In this document: positions 1-7,879 of the stretch, piece after piece
Layout: each line of letters begins with the position of its first letter
How positions within the stretch are numbered: position 1 is the first letter of the stretch
Assembly (NCBI RefSeq): GCF_001644645.1
Contig: NZ_CP011390.1
Span: forward strand, 3,654,001-3,718,000
DNA length: 64,000 nt
From: Flavisolibacter tropicus
Lineage (GTDB): Bacteria; Bacteroidota; Bacteroidia; Chitinophagales; Chitinophagaceae
Reading direction: 5' to 3'
Notes under the pieces: model-generated
Database searches by the model: none
Told to the model about the DNA's origin: nothing
What the model saw: the letters and a program-made list of their open reading frames with translations, nothing else
Position numbers and translations under genes: made by a program

Positions 1-416
1 TGCAATAGCCCATGCATTACTATTTAAACCATCTCTTGGGTTAGGTTGCAGATTAAGAAGAGTACGATCGCTTGTTTTACAACTTTCCCATTAAAAGAAA
101 GAATCCCTGTCTTTTGTAGCGGTTCTTTTACAGATGGCCTACTATCACAACGACCTGTTGTTCAACCACTTAATTTAGATCATTCACAAGGCTTACCTGC
201 TGTAGCTGGGCTGCCACCAGCCAAACTTAAAAATTATTAACTCCTATTTGTTTGATAGCGTAACCATAGAAAAAATGCTAATAAAGAAGCGGAACTTTTC
301 TAAGCGCATTTACCTATATTGATCACGCACAATTTCTTAATAGTGTTAAGTTTTTCCACTTCCTTTTAATTTCTACTCTGCCTTCCTTAATTTGCCGCTC
401 AGAATTATTTAACCTA
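1..416. other. Left-edge intergenic stretch, no supported gene
   Basis: This 416-base stretch before the first convincing gene holds only a 64-codon open frame at 46-240 (TTG start, no recognisable domain, stop codon just upstream at 25-27). I see no terminator, repeat or RNA gene in it. It may be a decayed gene fragment. Confidence 0.4.
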
Positions 417-929
417 ATGAAGATCATGAAATTCTATTCCCTTCTCTTTAGCGCTGCTGTTTTAGCAACAGCTTGTAACAGTAAGCCAGATGCAGCTAGC
501 ACTACCGCAACACCAACAGTAGATACTGGAATGGTAATCGTAGGGCCCGAGATAGCTGCAGATTCGCAACAATTGAACAACACGCCTTCTGCTGAAGCAA
601 AGGAAACTGCCCCTCCTAGCAAATCGACACATAAGTCGGCTGGCAGCAATCCTACCAGCAGCCACCAGTCTTCAGCTGGCAACGCAGGCAACTCAGCTTC
701 TGCTCCTGCAGATGGTGCTGCATCAACAGGAACTGAAAACTCAACCGCTAAAAAAGGCTGGAGCAAAACGGCGAAAGGTGCTGTAATTGGTGGTGTAACA
801 GGTGCCGCTGCTGGTGCCGTGATCAACAAAAAGAACCGTGGTGTTGGTGCAGTGGTTGGCGGCGTTACTGGTGCTGCTGCCGGTGCGGTGATTGGCAACC
901 AAATGGATAAAAAAGACGGACGTCATTAA
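417..929 (+). CDS. Glycine-zipper lipoprotein
   Basis: The 170-residue product starts with a lipoprotein signal (hydrophobic stretch then LATAC, lipobox Cys about residue 20), so it should be lipidated and membrane-anchored outside the cytoplasm. Residues about 25-115 are a low-complexity Ser/Ala/Thr/Pro linker. The last 55 residues carry two near-identical Gly/Ala blocks (GAVIGGVTGAAAGAVI and GAVVGGVTGAAAGAVIG) joined by a basic NKKNRG turn, the pattern of the YMGG-like glycine-zipper family whose paired helices pack in or on membranes. A strong hairpin terminator follows 20 bases after the stop, so it is probably transcribed alone. The precise role is unknown; related proteins are often envelope-stress or outer-membrane lipoproteins. 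Confidence 0.85.
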   Translation: MKIMKFYSLLFSAAVLATACNSKPDAASTTATPTVDTGMVIVGPEIAADSQQLNNTPSAEAKETAPPSKSTHKSAGSNPTSSHQSSAGNAGNSASAPADGAASTGTENSTAKKGWSKTAKGAVIGGVTGAAAGAVINKKNRGVGAVVGGVTGAAAGAVIGNQMDKKDGRH

Positions 930-948
930 CTAATAAAAAGCACTAATA

Positions 949-978
949 AAAAAGCCGCCTGATTCCAGGCGGCTTTTT
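949..978 (+). terminator. Rho-independent terminator
   Basis: A 12-bp stem AAAAAGCCGCCT/AGGCGGCTTTTT with loop GATTCC ends in a T run. It sits 20 bases after the glycine-zipper gene and also faces the convergent gene ending at 1033, so it could work in both directions. Confidence 0.85.
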
Positions 979-1032
979 TATTAGTGTAATCAGATATGTA
1001 TTGTTTGTTCTTTAAGCACAAGTATTAATTTC

Positions 1033-1752
1033 TTACGGCTGTAAATACGCATATAAATACATCTTCCCCACCTGCTTGGCCAGGTCTGGTACACTACCAT
1101 TAAAATCAATCACTATGGCTGGTGGATCTTTTTCATTCTCCGGATTTGTTGGACGGTATATACCTGCAAAACCTTTAAGTGCGCCTGATATAAAGCGGAT
1201 GACTTTCTTTTTACTATCACAGGAGCATGTGCCTTTTTTGTTATTAATGGTATAGGAAGAATAACTATTTAGAATAAGCTTATACTGAAAGTTGAACGAT
1301 GCGCCATTGCTTTGATAAACATGGTAAGTTCCCAAAGGCAGTTGAGCTGGTGCCGCCTTCGTTGGTTTAGCAGGCTCTTTAGTTTTTATAAAGCGGCTGT
1401 TTCTTAAAAAGATCGCGTCGCGATTTTTTTGATTATAATCTCCCGTAACCATAACGGTTTCACCGGCTTTTAGCTGTCCTAGCGTCACCGTATCTTCAAC
1501 AGGGAACTGACAAACGATAAAATTCTCATAACCTGTGGCGGTAATATAAACATTGTGGTACTGGTTCCACCCCTTAGTACCGACACTGATGCTCCTGATC
1601 TTTCCTTTAATGGTTAGTGTTTTGTTGAAATACTTATTTTCAAAGTTGTAGCTGTTTTGATTGTACTCGTCATAGAGCTGCTTGGCTGTATACGTTTGCG
1701 CAAAAAGGTTGTGACTTATTAATGCCAAAACAGTTACCAACAGATACTTCAT
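1033..1752 (-). CDS. Secreted OB-fold (tRNA_anti-like) domain protein
   Basis: The 239-residue protein begins with a Sec signal peptide (MKYLLVTVLALISHNLFAQ, cleavage likely after FAQ). Residues about 20-120 match the pattern of the tRNA_anti-like OB-fold family found in Bacteroidota periplasmic proteins: a short YTAKQLYDEY helix, then KTLTIKGKIRSI, a central VYI strand, and GETVMVTGDYNQK near the end. A Lys/Pro-rich linker about residues 125-140 leads to a second unrecognised domain with a CSC motif and a C-terminal IVIDFNGS strand. Ligand and role are unknown. It is isolated, convergent with the gene to its left, with a 20-bp perfect hairpin about 130 bases upstream of its start. Confidence 0.75.
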   Translation of the reverse strand: MKYLLVTVLALISHNLFAQTYTAKQLYDEYNQNSYNFENKYFNKTLTIKGKIRSISVGTKGWNQYHNVYITATGYENFIVCQFPVEDTVTLGQLKAGETVMVTGDYNQKNRDAIFLRNSRFIKTKEPAKPTKAAPAQLPLGTYHVYQSNGASFNFQYKLILNSYSSYTINNKKGTCSCDSKKKVIRFISGALKGFAGIYRPTNPENEKDPPAIVIDFNGSVPDLAKQVGKMYLYAYLQP

Positions 1753-1885
1753 ATAGATTTCGTAATTGTCGTTGTAAGGTATAATAAATATTTATGCAGC
1801 TGTGAGATTTATAAACAAAACACCTGATATTAAAAGATCATCTTACAGTAAACTGTATGCTAGCTTTTTAAGTAACACAACTTGT

Positions 1886-1936
1886 ACTACTAATAGCTAT
1901 CCTATGTAGTCAAACTATAGGATAGCTATTAGTAGT
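1886..1936. repeat. Perfect 20-bp inverted repeat (hairpin)
   Basis: Bases 1886-1905 (ACTACTAATAGCTATCCTAT) are exactly complementary to 1917-1936 with an 11-base loop. There is no T run on either side, so it is not an ordinary terminator. The core AGCTATCCTAT recurs at 50299-50309, beside the IS110 transposase gene. Confidence 0.8.
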
Positions 1937-2027
1937 TATTAGTACCTGCTATTTTGCCTATAGCATGTATATAGAAATAGCCTATTGCTCGAATATCAGT
2001 TATGTACTTATAAGGTCACAGATTCTA

Positions 2028-2366
2028 TTAGCGTGTAATCCTCGTGATTACAAAGTTCTCAATGCAGCAGGGCTGTGAATTTCCTTGAGTCGTCTGTTTT
2101 ACATTGCCGCTTATAGTTACTTGCAGATTATTGACTTGAAATTCGTTTGGCAGGTTACAGGGTTTAAGCTTTGTGTCAATAGTGCCTTGTTCTAAAATAT
2201 AAAATTCCCCGCTGGCAGATATAATGGTTGCACTCCGATTGTTTACTTGTCTATAAGTTGGTGTATCTGGCAAACAGTCCGGTGAAGTATGGTTATCCTT
2301 TTTACAGGATGAGGCAAATGTCAAAAGAATGGTGATTCCTATTAATGCCATTCGCTGATGAATCAT
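2028..2366 (-). CDS. Small hypothetical lipoprotein
   Basis: The 112-residue product has an N-terminal hydrophobic segment ending in FASSC (lipobox Cys about residue 21) followed by KKDNHTSPD, the usual charged linker after the anchor Cys in Bacteroidota lipoproteins. The mature part of about 90 residues has three further Cys, including a CC pair near residue 100, and alternating hydrophobic strands (SGEFYILEQG, NLQVTISGNV) that suggest a small beta fold. I do not recognise a family. It stands alone between a hairpin region and the desaturase gene. Confidence 0.65.
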   Translation of the reverse strand: MIHQRMALIGITILLTFASSCKKDNHTSPDCLPDTPTYRQVNNRSATIISASGEFYILEQGTIDTKLKPCNLPNEFQVNNLQVTISGNVKQTTQGNSQPCCIENFVITRITR

Positions 2367-2547
2367 ACGTTTTTTGTGGTTGACAGCGATAAAAGGTAGA
2401 GCGTTGCATTCAGCCTAAACGGGTCTTACAGTTTTGTCTTGTCGCATAAAATCTGTTGTGAAAGTTGCTGCCTTTATCAAACTCAGTGCTTCTGTTAACA
2501 CCTAGGCTTAGTATAGGAGGTACGACTAGAACCAAGGCTACTTTACA

Positions 2548-3330
2548 TCAAAATGTTTTCTTTTTCTCTATATCAGGTAACACTTGATCAATACGTTTGG
2601 CAAGTTCGGGAAGCTTTATGGTGGGTACTGCAGGAAAGAGATGGTGTTCAAGATGATAGAACATACTGAACGTAAGTTTGTTCTTCCATCCTGTACGTTG
2701 AGTTCTGGCCAACTCGGGATGTTCGTGTGTATCATGGTGCACAGTCCATACAGCGAAGAAAGCCATCAGGAGTTCGCCAATAATCATTACAATAATGTGA
2801 TAGATCAGAAATTGAATCTGAAAATAAATGGCCAGGAAAGCAAAAGCTGCAATAGACGTCAGTTCCAGAAATACATTTCGCTTATATGTCTTATTGCCCA
2901 GCTGCAGGGTGATTTTATGAATCAAGAACATATGAACTGGCCCATATAAAATAGCTCCGTACCATGTCATGCCAGCCGATTTTCCTTCATAGTCTTCTTC
3001 ACTTAGGCAATACTTATGGTGCCGGATGTGATTGAATTTAACTGCATGAATAGACACCATCATCAGGATGCTGTTAATATAAAGTGACAACCAGGTAAGG
3101 AATTTGTTTGTACCTAAAGAATTATGAAAGCCATTGTGTACTTGCCGGAGGCCGGTAAGAAAGAAAAAGGCGGAGAAAGGCAAAGCGGCAATATAGTACT
3201 TATAGTAGGCTAAAGTAATAGAGAGTAAAAACCAGGGAATAGTGAGATTGTTTTCAATGAGCATCTCTTTTACCGATAGGTTTTTGAGATCTTTCCATTC
3301 AACTTTCCGGAGTAGCTCTTGATGGGTCAT
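2548..3330 (-). CDS. Fatty acid desaturase family protein
   Basis: The 260-residue integral membrane protein carries the three histidine clusters that bind the di-iron centre of membrane fatty-acid desaturases: HNGFH at about 65-69, HIRHH at 101-105 and HLEHH at 226-230, with further His in VHHDTHEHPE before the last box. Hydrophobic helices lie at about 30-60, 80-95, 120-140 and 150-190. The family inserts double bonds or hydroxyl groups into acyl chains, carotenoids or sphingolipids using O2; the substrate cannot be told from sequence. At 260 residues it is shorter than typical delta-9 enzymes (300 or more), closer to compact desaturase-like proteins. No linked redox partner is visible. Confidence 0.85.
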   Translation of the reverse strand: MTHQELLRKVEWKDLKNLSVKEMLIENNLTIPWFLLSITLAYYKYYIAALPFSAFFFLTGLRQVHNGFHNSLGTNKFLTWLSLYINSILMMVSIHAVKFNHIRHHKYCLSEEDYEGKSAGMTWYGAILYGPVHMFLIHKITLQLGNKTYKRNVFLELTSIAAFAFLAIYFQIQFLIYHIIVMIIGELLMAFFAVWTVHHDTHEHPELARTQRTGWKNKLTFSMFYHLEHHLFPAVPTIKLPELAKRIDQVLPDIEKKKTF

Positions 3331-3512
3331 AGAGAAGGATTTAAAAATCTACAACCTATAAATATACTCATACCATTTCTTACAATCTAGTCCTTAATTA
3401 ATCAACAATAAGGCATGCACATTTACTTATTGGCCAGACTTTATAAGGATAAGGTATCTATGAGATGGAATATTTTGACAATTGCACAAGAGAAAATGTT
3501 GGACGCAACGAC

Positions 3513-4235
3513 TTAATCTGGAAGAACATCAAACGTAACTATAACAGGAACATGGTCACTATACTTCGTCCAGAATTCATAATTACCAACTTCAACTGAT
3601 TTCAAGCATTCAAGCATATCAATAGATACAAAACAATAGTCAAGATGGTAAGGCTTGTCATGATGTCTGTACATGTACCATGTGGGATGTTGCTCTTTGC
3701 CTTGTGTTTGATTAAAATGTTTGTGATAAACGCTATAGATTCCTTTCTCTTCTAAACGCTTTACAACGGCAGAATGATTGCCTTCCCTCCTGGGTTTATC
3801 CCAAATGGTATTGCTATTGAAGTCACCAATTAATATTGTCTGTTTACTTGTAATGGAAGTGTCGTAATGGTGGATGGCTTTCCAAACCTGCGTTACATAG
3901 GCTCCGTCTGGATCTCCTGGATTATTGGCCCAAATAGCAAAAAGCGTAAAATCAAATTGCCCACCTGAGACAGTTATAGGAATAATCATTTTCAAGTTGT
4001 CATTGTGAACATCTAAAACCTTAAACCGAAAGTGGCCGTAAGAAAAAATGCCAAGCCCTTTATTCTGATTGTGCCCAAACCATAAGGTATCTGTTGGCTT
4101 TGGTGTGTCACCATTGAAACGCAATTTGTCCGGATGCTCACATTCTGGAACCACCAGAATATCTGGTTGGTGCATCAGAATGATGTCAGCCTTTTTTCTG
4201 AATGCCATATTGCAGTTCCAGGTAATGATTTTCAT
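3513..4235 (-). CDS. Endonuclease/exonuclease/phosphatase (EEP) family protein
   Basis: From the start chosen at 4235 the protein begins MKIITWNCN, the canonical first strand of the EEP fold with its metal-side Asn. An acidic metal ligand follows in VPECEHPD (about 30-36), then GDFN, the catalytic Asp/Asn motif, and SDHVPVIV near the C-terminus, the catalytic His motif. About 240 residues fits a single-domain EEP hydrolase that cleaves phosphodiesters in nucleic acids or small molecules. A longer frame reaches 4328, but the extra 31 codons lack a signal peptide and would bury the conserved first strand, so I favour the shorter start. The substrate is unknown. Confidence 0.85.
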   Translation of the reverse strand: MKIITWNCNMAFRKKADIILMHQPDILVVPECEHPDKLRFNGDTPKPTDTLWFGHNQNKGLGIFSYGHFRFKVLDVHNDNLKMIIPITVSGGQFDFTLFAIWANNPGDPDGAYVTQVWKAIHHYDTSITSKQTILIGDFNSNTIWDKPRREGNHSAVVKRLEEKGIYSVYHKHFNQTQGKEQHPTWYMYRHHDKPYHLDYCFVSIDMLECLKSVEVGNYEFWTKYSDHVPVIVTFDVLPD

Positions 4236-4482
4236 GCTATAATAAGTGTTCAGCAGGAATACAAAGCACCCTAATTTACATAACTCTTTATGCAGTTTGC
4301 TGTTAATAACAAGTACAAGGCTGAGCAAGAAGGTGTCTCCTTATAGCACAAGAGGGTTTCACAGCGCAGCATGTCCAAGTAGTAAAGAACTTACTTAGAC
4401 CATAAAACTGATAAGCACTCTGACTGCCCCGGCAAGCAATTTGCTGCTTTCCTAATTGAGCAGGCTCTTATTCAGCAGCATT

Positions 4483-4554
4483 ATGAAGGCAGTCTTCGTT
4501 ATAATTATCATTATCATTCTATTACTACTTGCAGTGCTACTCATTTTTGGATAA
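4483..4554 (+). CDS. Possible 23-residue single-span membrane peptide
   Basis: An ATG-initiated frame encodes MKAV followed by an almost unbroken run of Ile, Leu, Val and Ala and ends IFG. It would form one transmembrane helix. It lies in the 576-base gap between the EEP gene and oligoendopeptidase F, on the opposite strand. There is no clear ribosome site or promoter, and low-complexity DNA can produce such a frame by chance, so this is only a candidate. Confidence 0.2.
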   Translation: MKAVFVIIIIIILLLLAVLLIFG

Positions 4555-4630
4555 AGTTGAGTAGGCAATGAAAATCAGATTTTAATGAACCAACGGCAAC
4601 TTTGTAAAACAAATGCTGCCCTAATCAAGC

Positions 4631-4680
4631 GTCGTGTCCCTGCAAACACACAAGGCTAGGAAGGAGAAACGGCTGGGACG
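4631..4680. repeat. Degenerate copy of the GGTCC/GCCGTGTC palindrome family
   Basis: GTCGTGTCCCTGC at the left and GGAGAAACGGCTGGGACG at the right are imperfectly complementary. They match the better copies at 15889-15935 and 45121-45172. It sits 3' of the minus-strand pepF gene, the same relative position as the other copies. Confidence 0.45.
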
Positions 4681-4721
4681 TAAAGACCTTTATTAATAAA
4701 AAGCTTATCTCATAAAACAAA

Positions 4722-4748
4722 AAAGCACTCCCACTATAGGAGTGCTTT
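4722..4748 (-). terminator. GCACTCC-family terminator of pepF
   Basis: A stem AAAGCACTCC/GGAGTGCTTT has a T-rich tail on the minus strand, downstream of the oligoendopeptidase gene. The same hairpin recurs at 7636, 34924, 53549 and 56387, and as a broken half at 57749, so it belongs to a dispersed family. Confidence 0.75.
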
Positions 4749-4811
4749 ACTATGTAAAACTGTTTGCTCTTCTGGTCTTGTGCCGTGGCGAGGTCCTCCC
4801 TTCAGGAGGAT

Positions 4812-6545
4812 TTAGGAGGGCTTATGCGACACCTTCTCAATCTCATTATGCACAAACAACATCAACTCACTGATATATTCAGGCGTGAAATTGAATTCCA
4901 GTCCAGCGGCTTTATACAACTCAGGTAAGCTGCGTGTGCCACCTAACTGCAATGCATTGATATAGTTGTTGATTGCTTGCTCTTTGTTTTCTTTGAACTG
5001 TTTCCACAATCCGATAGCACCTAATTGAGCAATACCATATTCAATGTAATAGAAAGGCACTTCAAAAAGGTGTAATTGGCGCTGCCAGCCATACTTGCGG
5101 TATCCTTCCAGACCGGTTACATCTATATTAATTGGAGTAAACTCGTTTTGAATCCTACGCCAGTTTTCCGCGCGCTCCTCCAAGGTATGGTTTGGATTTT
5201 CATACACCCAATGCTGAAACTTATCGATGGTAGCAATCCAGGGGAAGATGGTTATCACACGTTCTAATTGATGCTCTTTTGCGCGGCGCAATTCTTCAGC
5301 ATTATCAAAGAAAGTGTCCCAGTAGTCCATGCTCATTAGTTCCATGGCCATGGATGCCACTTCAGCAATTTCCATGGGGTATTGCTTAAAAGATGTCAGT
5401 GGCAGGTCGTGCGCCAGGAAGGAGTGTACGGCATGACCACCTTCGTGTACCATGGTGGTTACATCATGCATTTGACCAGCGGCATTCATGAAAATAAATG
5501 GCGCACCAGTTTCTTCCAGCGGACAATTATAACCTCCGGGCGCCTTGCCCTTGCGGCTGTCCAGGTCCAGGCGACCCATTTCTTTCATCTTCACTATACA
5601 ATCAGCAAAGAACGGGTTCATCTTGCGGAAGGTAGCTACTGTTTTATCTACCAGTTCATCGGCAGTCTGGAAGGGCGACAAAGGCTTAATACCTTCAGGC
5701 TCAGCTTCCATATCCCAAGGGCGTAACATATCCAATCCTAAACGCTGGCGTTTACGATCGTACAGAAAGTTCACAATATCCAGTACATGTGTGCGTACTG
5801 CTTCCTGAAACTGGAAACAGTCTTCCTTGGTATAATCAAAGCGACCCAGTTCTACAAATCGATAGTCGCGATAATTGGCAAAGCCAGCGTTCTTAGCAAT
5901 CTGATCACGCTTTTGTACCAGGGAGGTATAAAGATCGTTCAGCTGGTCCTTGTCCTGCAGGCGGCGCTCCTGGATTTTACGATATACCTGCTCGCGCAGC
6001 TCGCGGCTGGGGCTTTCTAAAAACTTGGCAGCTTGTTGCAGAGTATATTCCTTTCCCTCTACTTCAACGGTCATTTTACCGGAGATAACGCCAAACTGCT
6101 GGGCCATTACAGCTGTTTCTGCCTGTAAAGGAATGTTTTCCTCGCGGAAGAGCTCAATGCTTTTCCGCACATTGCGCAGGTAAATATGATAGGCTTCGCC
6201 TTTCAGCTCACCTACAAATGGATTTTCTACCAGCTTGCGGTTCAGCTTATCAGCATAGGGCTGCATCTTAGGCTGAACCTCCATCACAAAGTATTCAAAG
6301 GCCTGCTCCAGTTCTTTGTTTTCGGTATCGCAGGTCATGCGGATCTGGCGCCAGGCGGCGTCTTCTCCAACAACCGCTTCCAGCTCACTCATGTCCTTGA
6401 GCCATTTCTCCAGCTCTTCTTTAGAATTGAGTGGCCGGTCCAGTAACTCTTTAAAATAAGGCTCCAGGTTTTGCCAATCGCTTACTTTAAAATCTTCTGG
6501 TAAATAGGTCCGGGGTAATTTTTTAATATCTGCACTAAGGTTCAT
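4812..6545 (-). CDS. pepF: M3 family oligoendopeptidase F
   Basis: The 577-residue cytoplasmic protein has the thermolysin-like zinc motif HEGGHAVHSF (HExxH, about residue 368), preceded by the family's TTMVHE strand and followed by EIAEVASMAMELMSM, which supplies the third zinc ligand Glu. The long helical N-terminal half is typical of the clamshell M3 fold. These enzymes trim short peptides of roughly 7-17 residues in the cytosol. Length and motif spacing match the PepF/M3 clade common in Bacteroidota. The start is close to a recognisable N-terminus (LPRTYLPEDFKVSDW). A GCACTCC-type hairpin lies about 65 bases beyond the stop. Confidence 0.93.
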   Translation of the reverse strand: MNLSADIKKLPRTYLPEDFKVSDWQNLEPYFKELLDRPLNSKEELEKWLKDMSELEAVVGEDAAWRQIRMTCDTENKELEQAFEYFVMEVQPKMQPYADKLNRKLVENPFVGELKGEAYHIYLRNVRKSIELFREENIPLQAETAVMAQQFGVISGKMTVEVEGKEYTLQQAAKFLESPSRELREQVYRKIQERRLQDKDQLNDLYTSLVQKRDQIAKNAGFANYRDYRFVELGRFDYTKEDCFQFQEAVRTHVLDIVNFLYDRKRQRLGLDMLRPWDMEAEPEGIKPLSPFQTADELVDKTVATFRKMNPFFADCIVKMKEMGRLDLDSRKGKAPGGYNCPLEETGAPFIFMNAAGQMHDVTTMVHEGGHAVHSFLAHDLPLTSFKQYPMEIAEVASMAMELMSMDYWDTFFDNAEELRRAKEHQLERVITIFPWIATIDKFQHWVYENPNHTLEERAENWRRIQNEFTPINIDVTGLEGYRKYGWQRQLHLFEVPFYYIEYGIAQLGAIGLWKQFKENKEQAINNYINALQLGGTRSLPELYKAAGLEFNFTPEYISELMLFVHNEIEKVSHKPS

Positions 6546-6831
6546 AGCTAAGAGGTTAAAGCGTTAATGTGATAAAGAGGATTTGGGTTTTCAATATAGC
6601 AATACTAATGCCTAGGCTAAGAGATTAAAAGAGGAGCTAAGAGAAGAATGAGTATAAAGAGAAAAAGAGGAAAGGTGTACATATGCCACTTTTCCTCTTT
6701 CCTATATTTTAGTGCCGATGAGTTAAAAGGATCATTAAGTATAAACTCCTTTTCTTCCTTCCTTGTCAACATATCAACTAGTCAACCTGTCAACTCCCAT
6801 CAGCTAATCTTCACATCAGCTAATCAGCTAA

Positions 6832-7419
6832 TTATTCTTTGCTTTTGGCTTTCTTTTTCGGCGCAGCTTTTTCAGCTTTTTCAGCACCTTCAACCTCAGC
6901 ATCTTCAGCTTTTTTCTTGCGTGGTGCACGTTTTGGCTTAGCTGTTTCTGCTGTATCCTCGGCTTTCACGTCCAGCACTACCTTTTCACCAGCTGCTTCC
7001 AAGGTTTCTGCTACGTTTTCTTCTTCTTCAGCAGGAGCAGAGGCTTTAATTTCAATATTGTTGTTGTTCAACACTTCAAACCATTTTACCATCTTCTTCA
7101 TATCAGAGGTATACACGCGTTCGAAGTCCATATCAGGATAAACTTTTTCGAAATAGCCTTTCAGTGCCTTGTTGTCTTTTACATCTGGCAGCTTGGTTTT
7201 GTTAGACTGCATAGCCAGGAAGATCTCTACCAGGTTTACGTTATCACGTACGGTATATATTTCAATACTCTCCAGGTGAGACAGGTTGTGCACACGAGAA
7301 GAGATAAACTTAGTCGTCTTATCGTCTAATGAACGCACCAGCGCGCCGTCGGTTTTGCTACTTACAATTTCATACAAACCGGGCAAACCCGTAACAGCTA
7401 CTATTCTGTTGTATTCCAT
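6832..7419 (-). CDS. DUF5606 domain protein
   Basis: From the start at 7419 (MEYNRIVAVTGLPGLYEIV) the 195-residue protein has the conserved Bacteroidota DUF5606 N-terminal domain (about 1-130): an SH3-like first strand pair, the KTDGALVRSLDD turn and a helical stretch with MDFERVYTSDMKKMVKWFE. The C-terminal 65 residues are low complexity, rich in Glu, Ala and Lys, ending in a KPKRAPRKKKA-type basic tail that could bind nucleic acid. An upstream in-frame ATG at 7455 would add 12 residues with no conservation pattern I recognise. Function is unknown. Confidence 0.8.
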   Translation of the reverse strand: MEYNRIVAVTGLPGLYEIVSSKTDGALVRSLDDKTTKFISSRVHNLSHLESIEIYTVRDNVNLVEIFLAMQSNKTKLPDVKDNKALKGYFEKVYPDMDFERVYTSDMKKMVKWFEVLNNNNIEIKASAPAEEEENVAETLEAAGEKVVLDVKAEDTAETAKPKRAPRKKKAEDAEVEGAEKAEKAAPKKKAKSKE

Positions 7420-7879
7420 AATACTTCTTTTTTGGGAGGTGCAAGATACAACCACGGATTTAAATGTTTAAAAAAGGATTGCCGGGATTTTAGAGGGCAC
7501 TTGGCGTTTCCATCTAAAACCTTTGTGCGAAATCGTGAAACGTCAGGCCCCTCCCAGCCTCCCCGAAGGGAGGAGGCCGGTTGCACAGCGGCCAGCTTAG
7601 CAAACAGTACTTTCATTTGCAATTAGAATAAAATGAAAAAGTACTCCCCTTTAAGGAGTGCTTTTTTTATGTAAAACTGTTTGTACTTGTGGGATTGTTC
7701 GGCAGCTAAGTCCTCCCTTCGGAAGGATTTAGGAGGGCCTCACGTTTCACGTTTGACGTTTCACGATGAGCCTTCTACAGCTTCTCCGCATCAACTATTA
7801 ACCTTAATTAACCATAAGTGGGGTACCTAACGGCATGGTTTTTAGCGCCTTTAATACAGTTCTGGTAAATTATATGACC
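7420..7879. other. Divergent intergenic region filled with repeat modules
   Basis: The 460 bases between two divergent genes hold a CCTCCC...GGGAGG hairpin near 7546-7582, a CGTGAAACGTC module near 7530, the GCACTCC hairpin at 7636-7668, a TTTAGGAGGGCCT module near 7711-7740 and a CGTTTCACGTTTGACGTTT block at 7743-7765. The same modules recur elsewhere in the window. No small gene was seen. Confidence 0.6.
7636..7668. repeat. GCACTCC-family terminator-like hairpin between divergent genes
   Basis: AAAAAGTACTCC pairs with GGAGTGCTTTTT around a 7-base loop, with A and T runs on the two sides. It lies between two genes transcribed away from each other, so it has no upstream transcript to terminate. 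That suggests it arrived as part of a dispersed element. Confidence 0.7.

Noticed and set aside
46..240. 64-codon frame at the left edge
   Set aside because: TTG start, no recognisable motif, Pro/Leu-rich composition and no RBS; likely chance or a decayed fragment.
434..898. Long Ala/Pro/Thr-rich frame opposite the glycine-zipper gene
   Set aside because: Mirror of a Gly/Ala-rich real gene; such repeats give long antisense frames.
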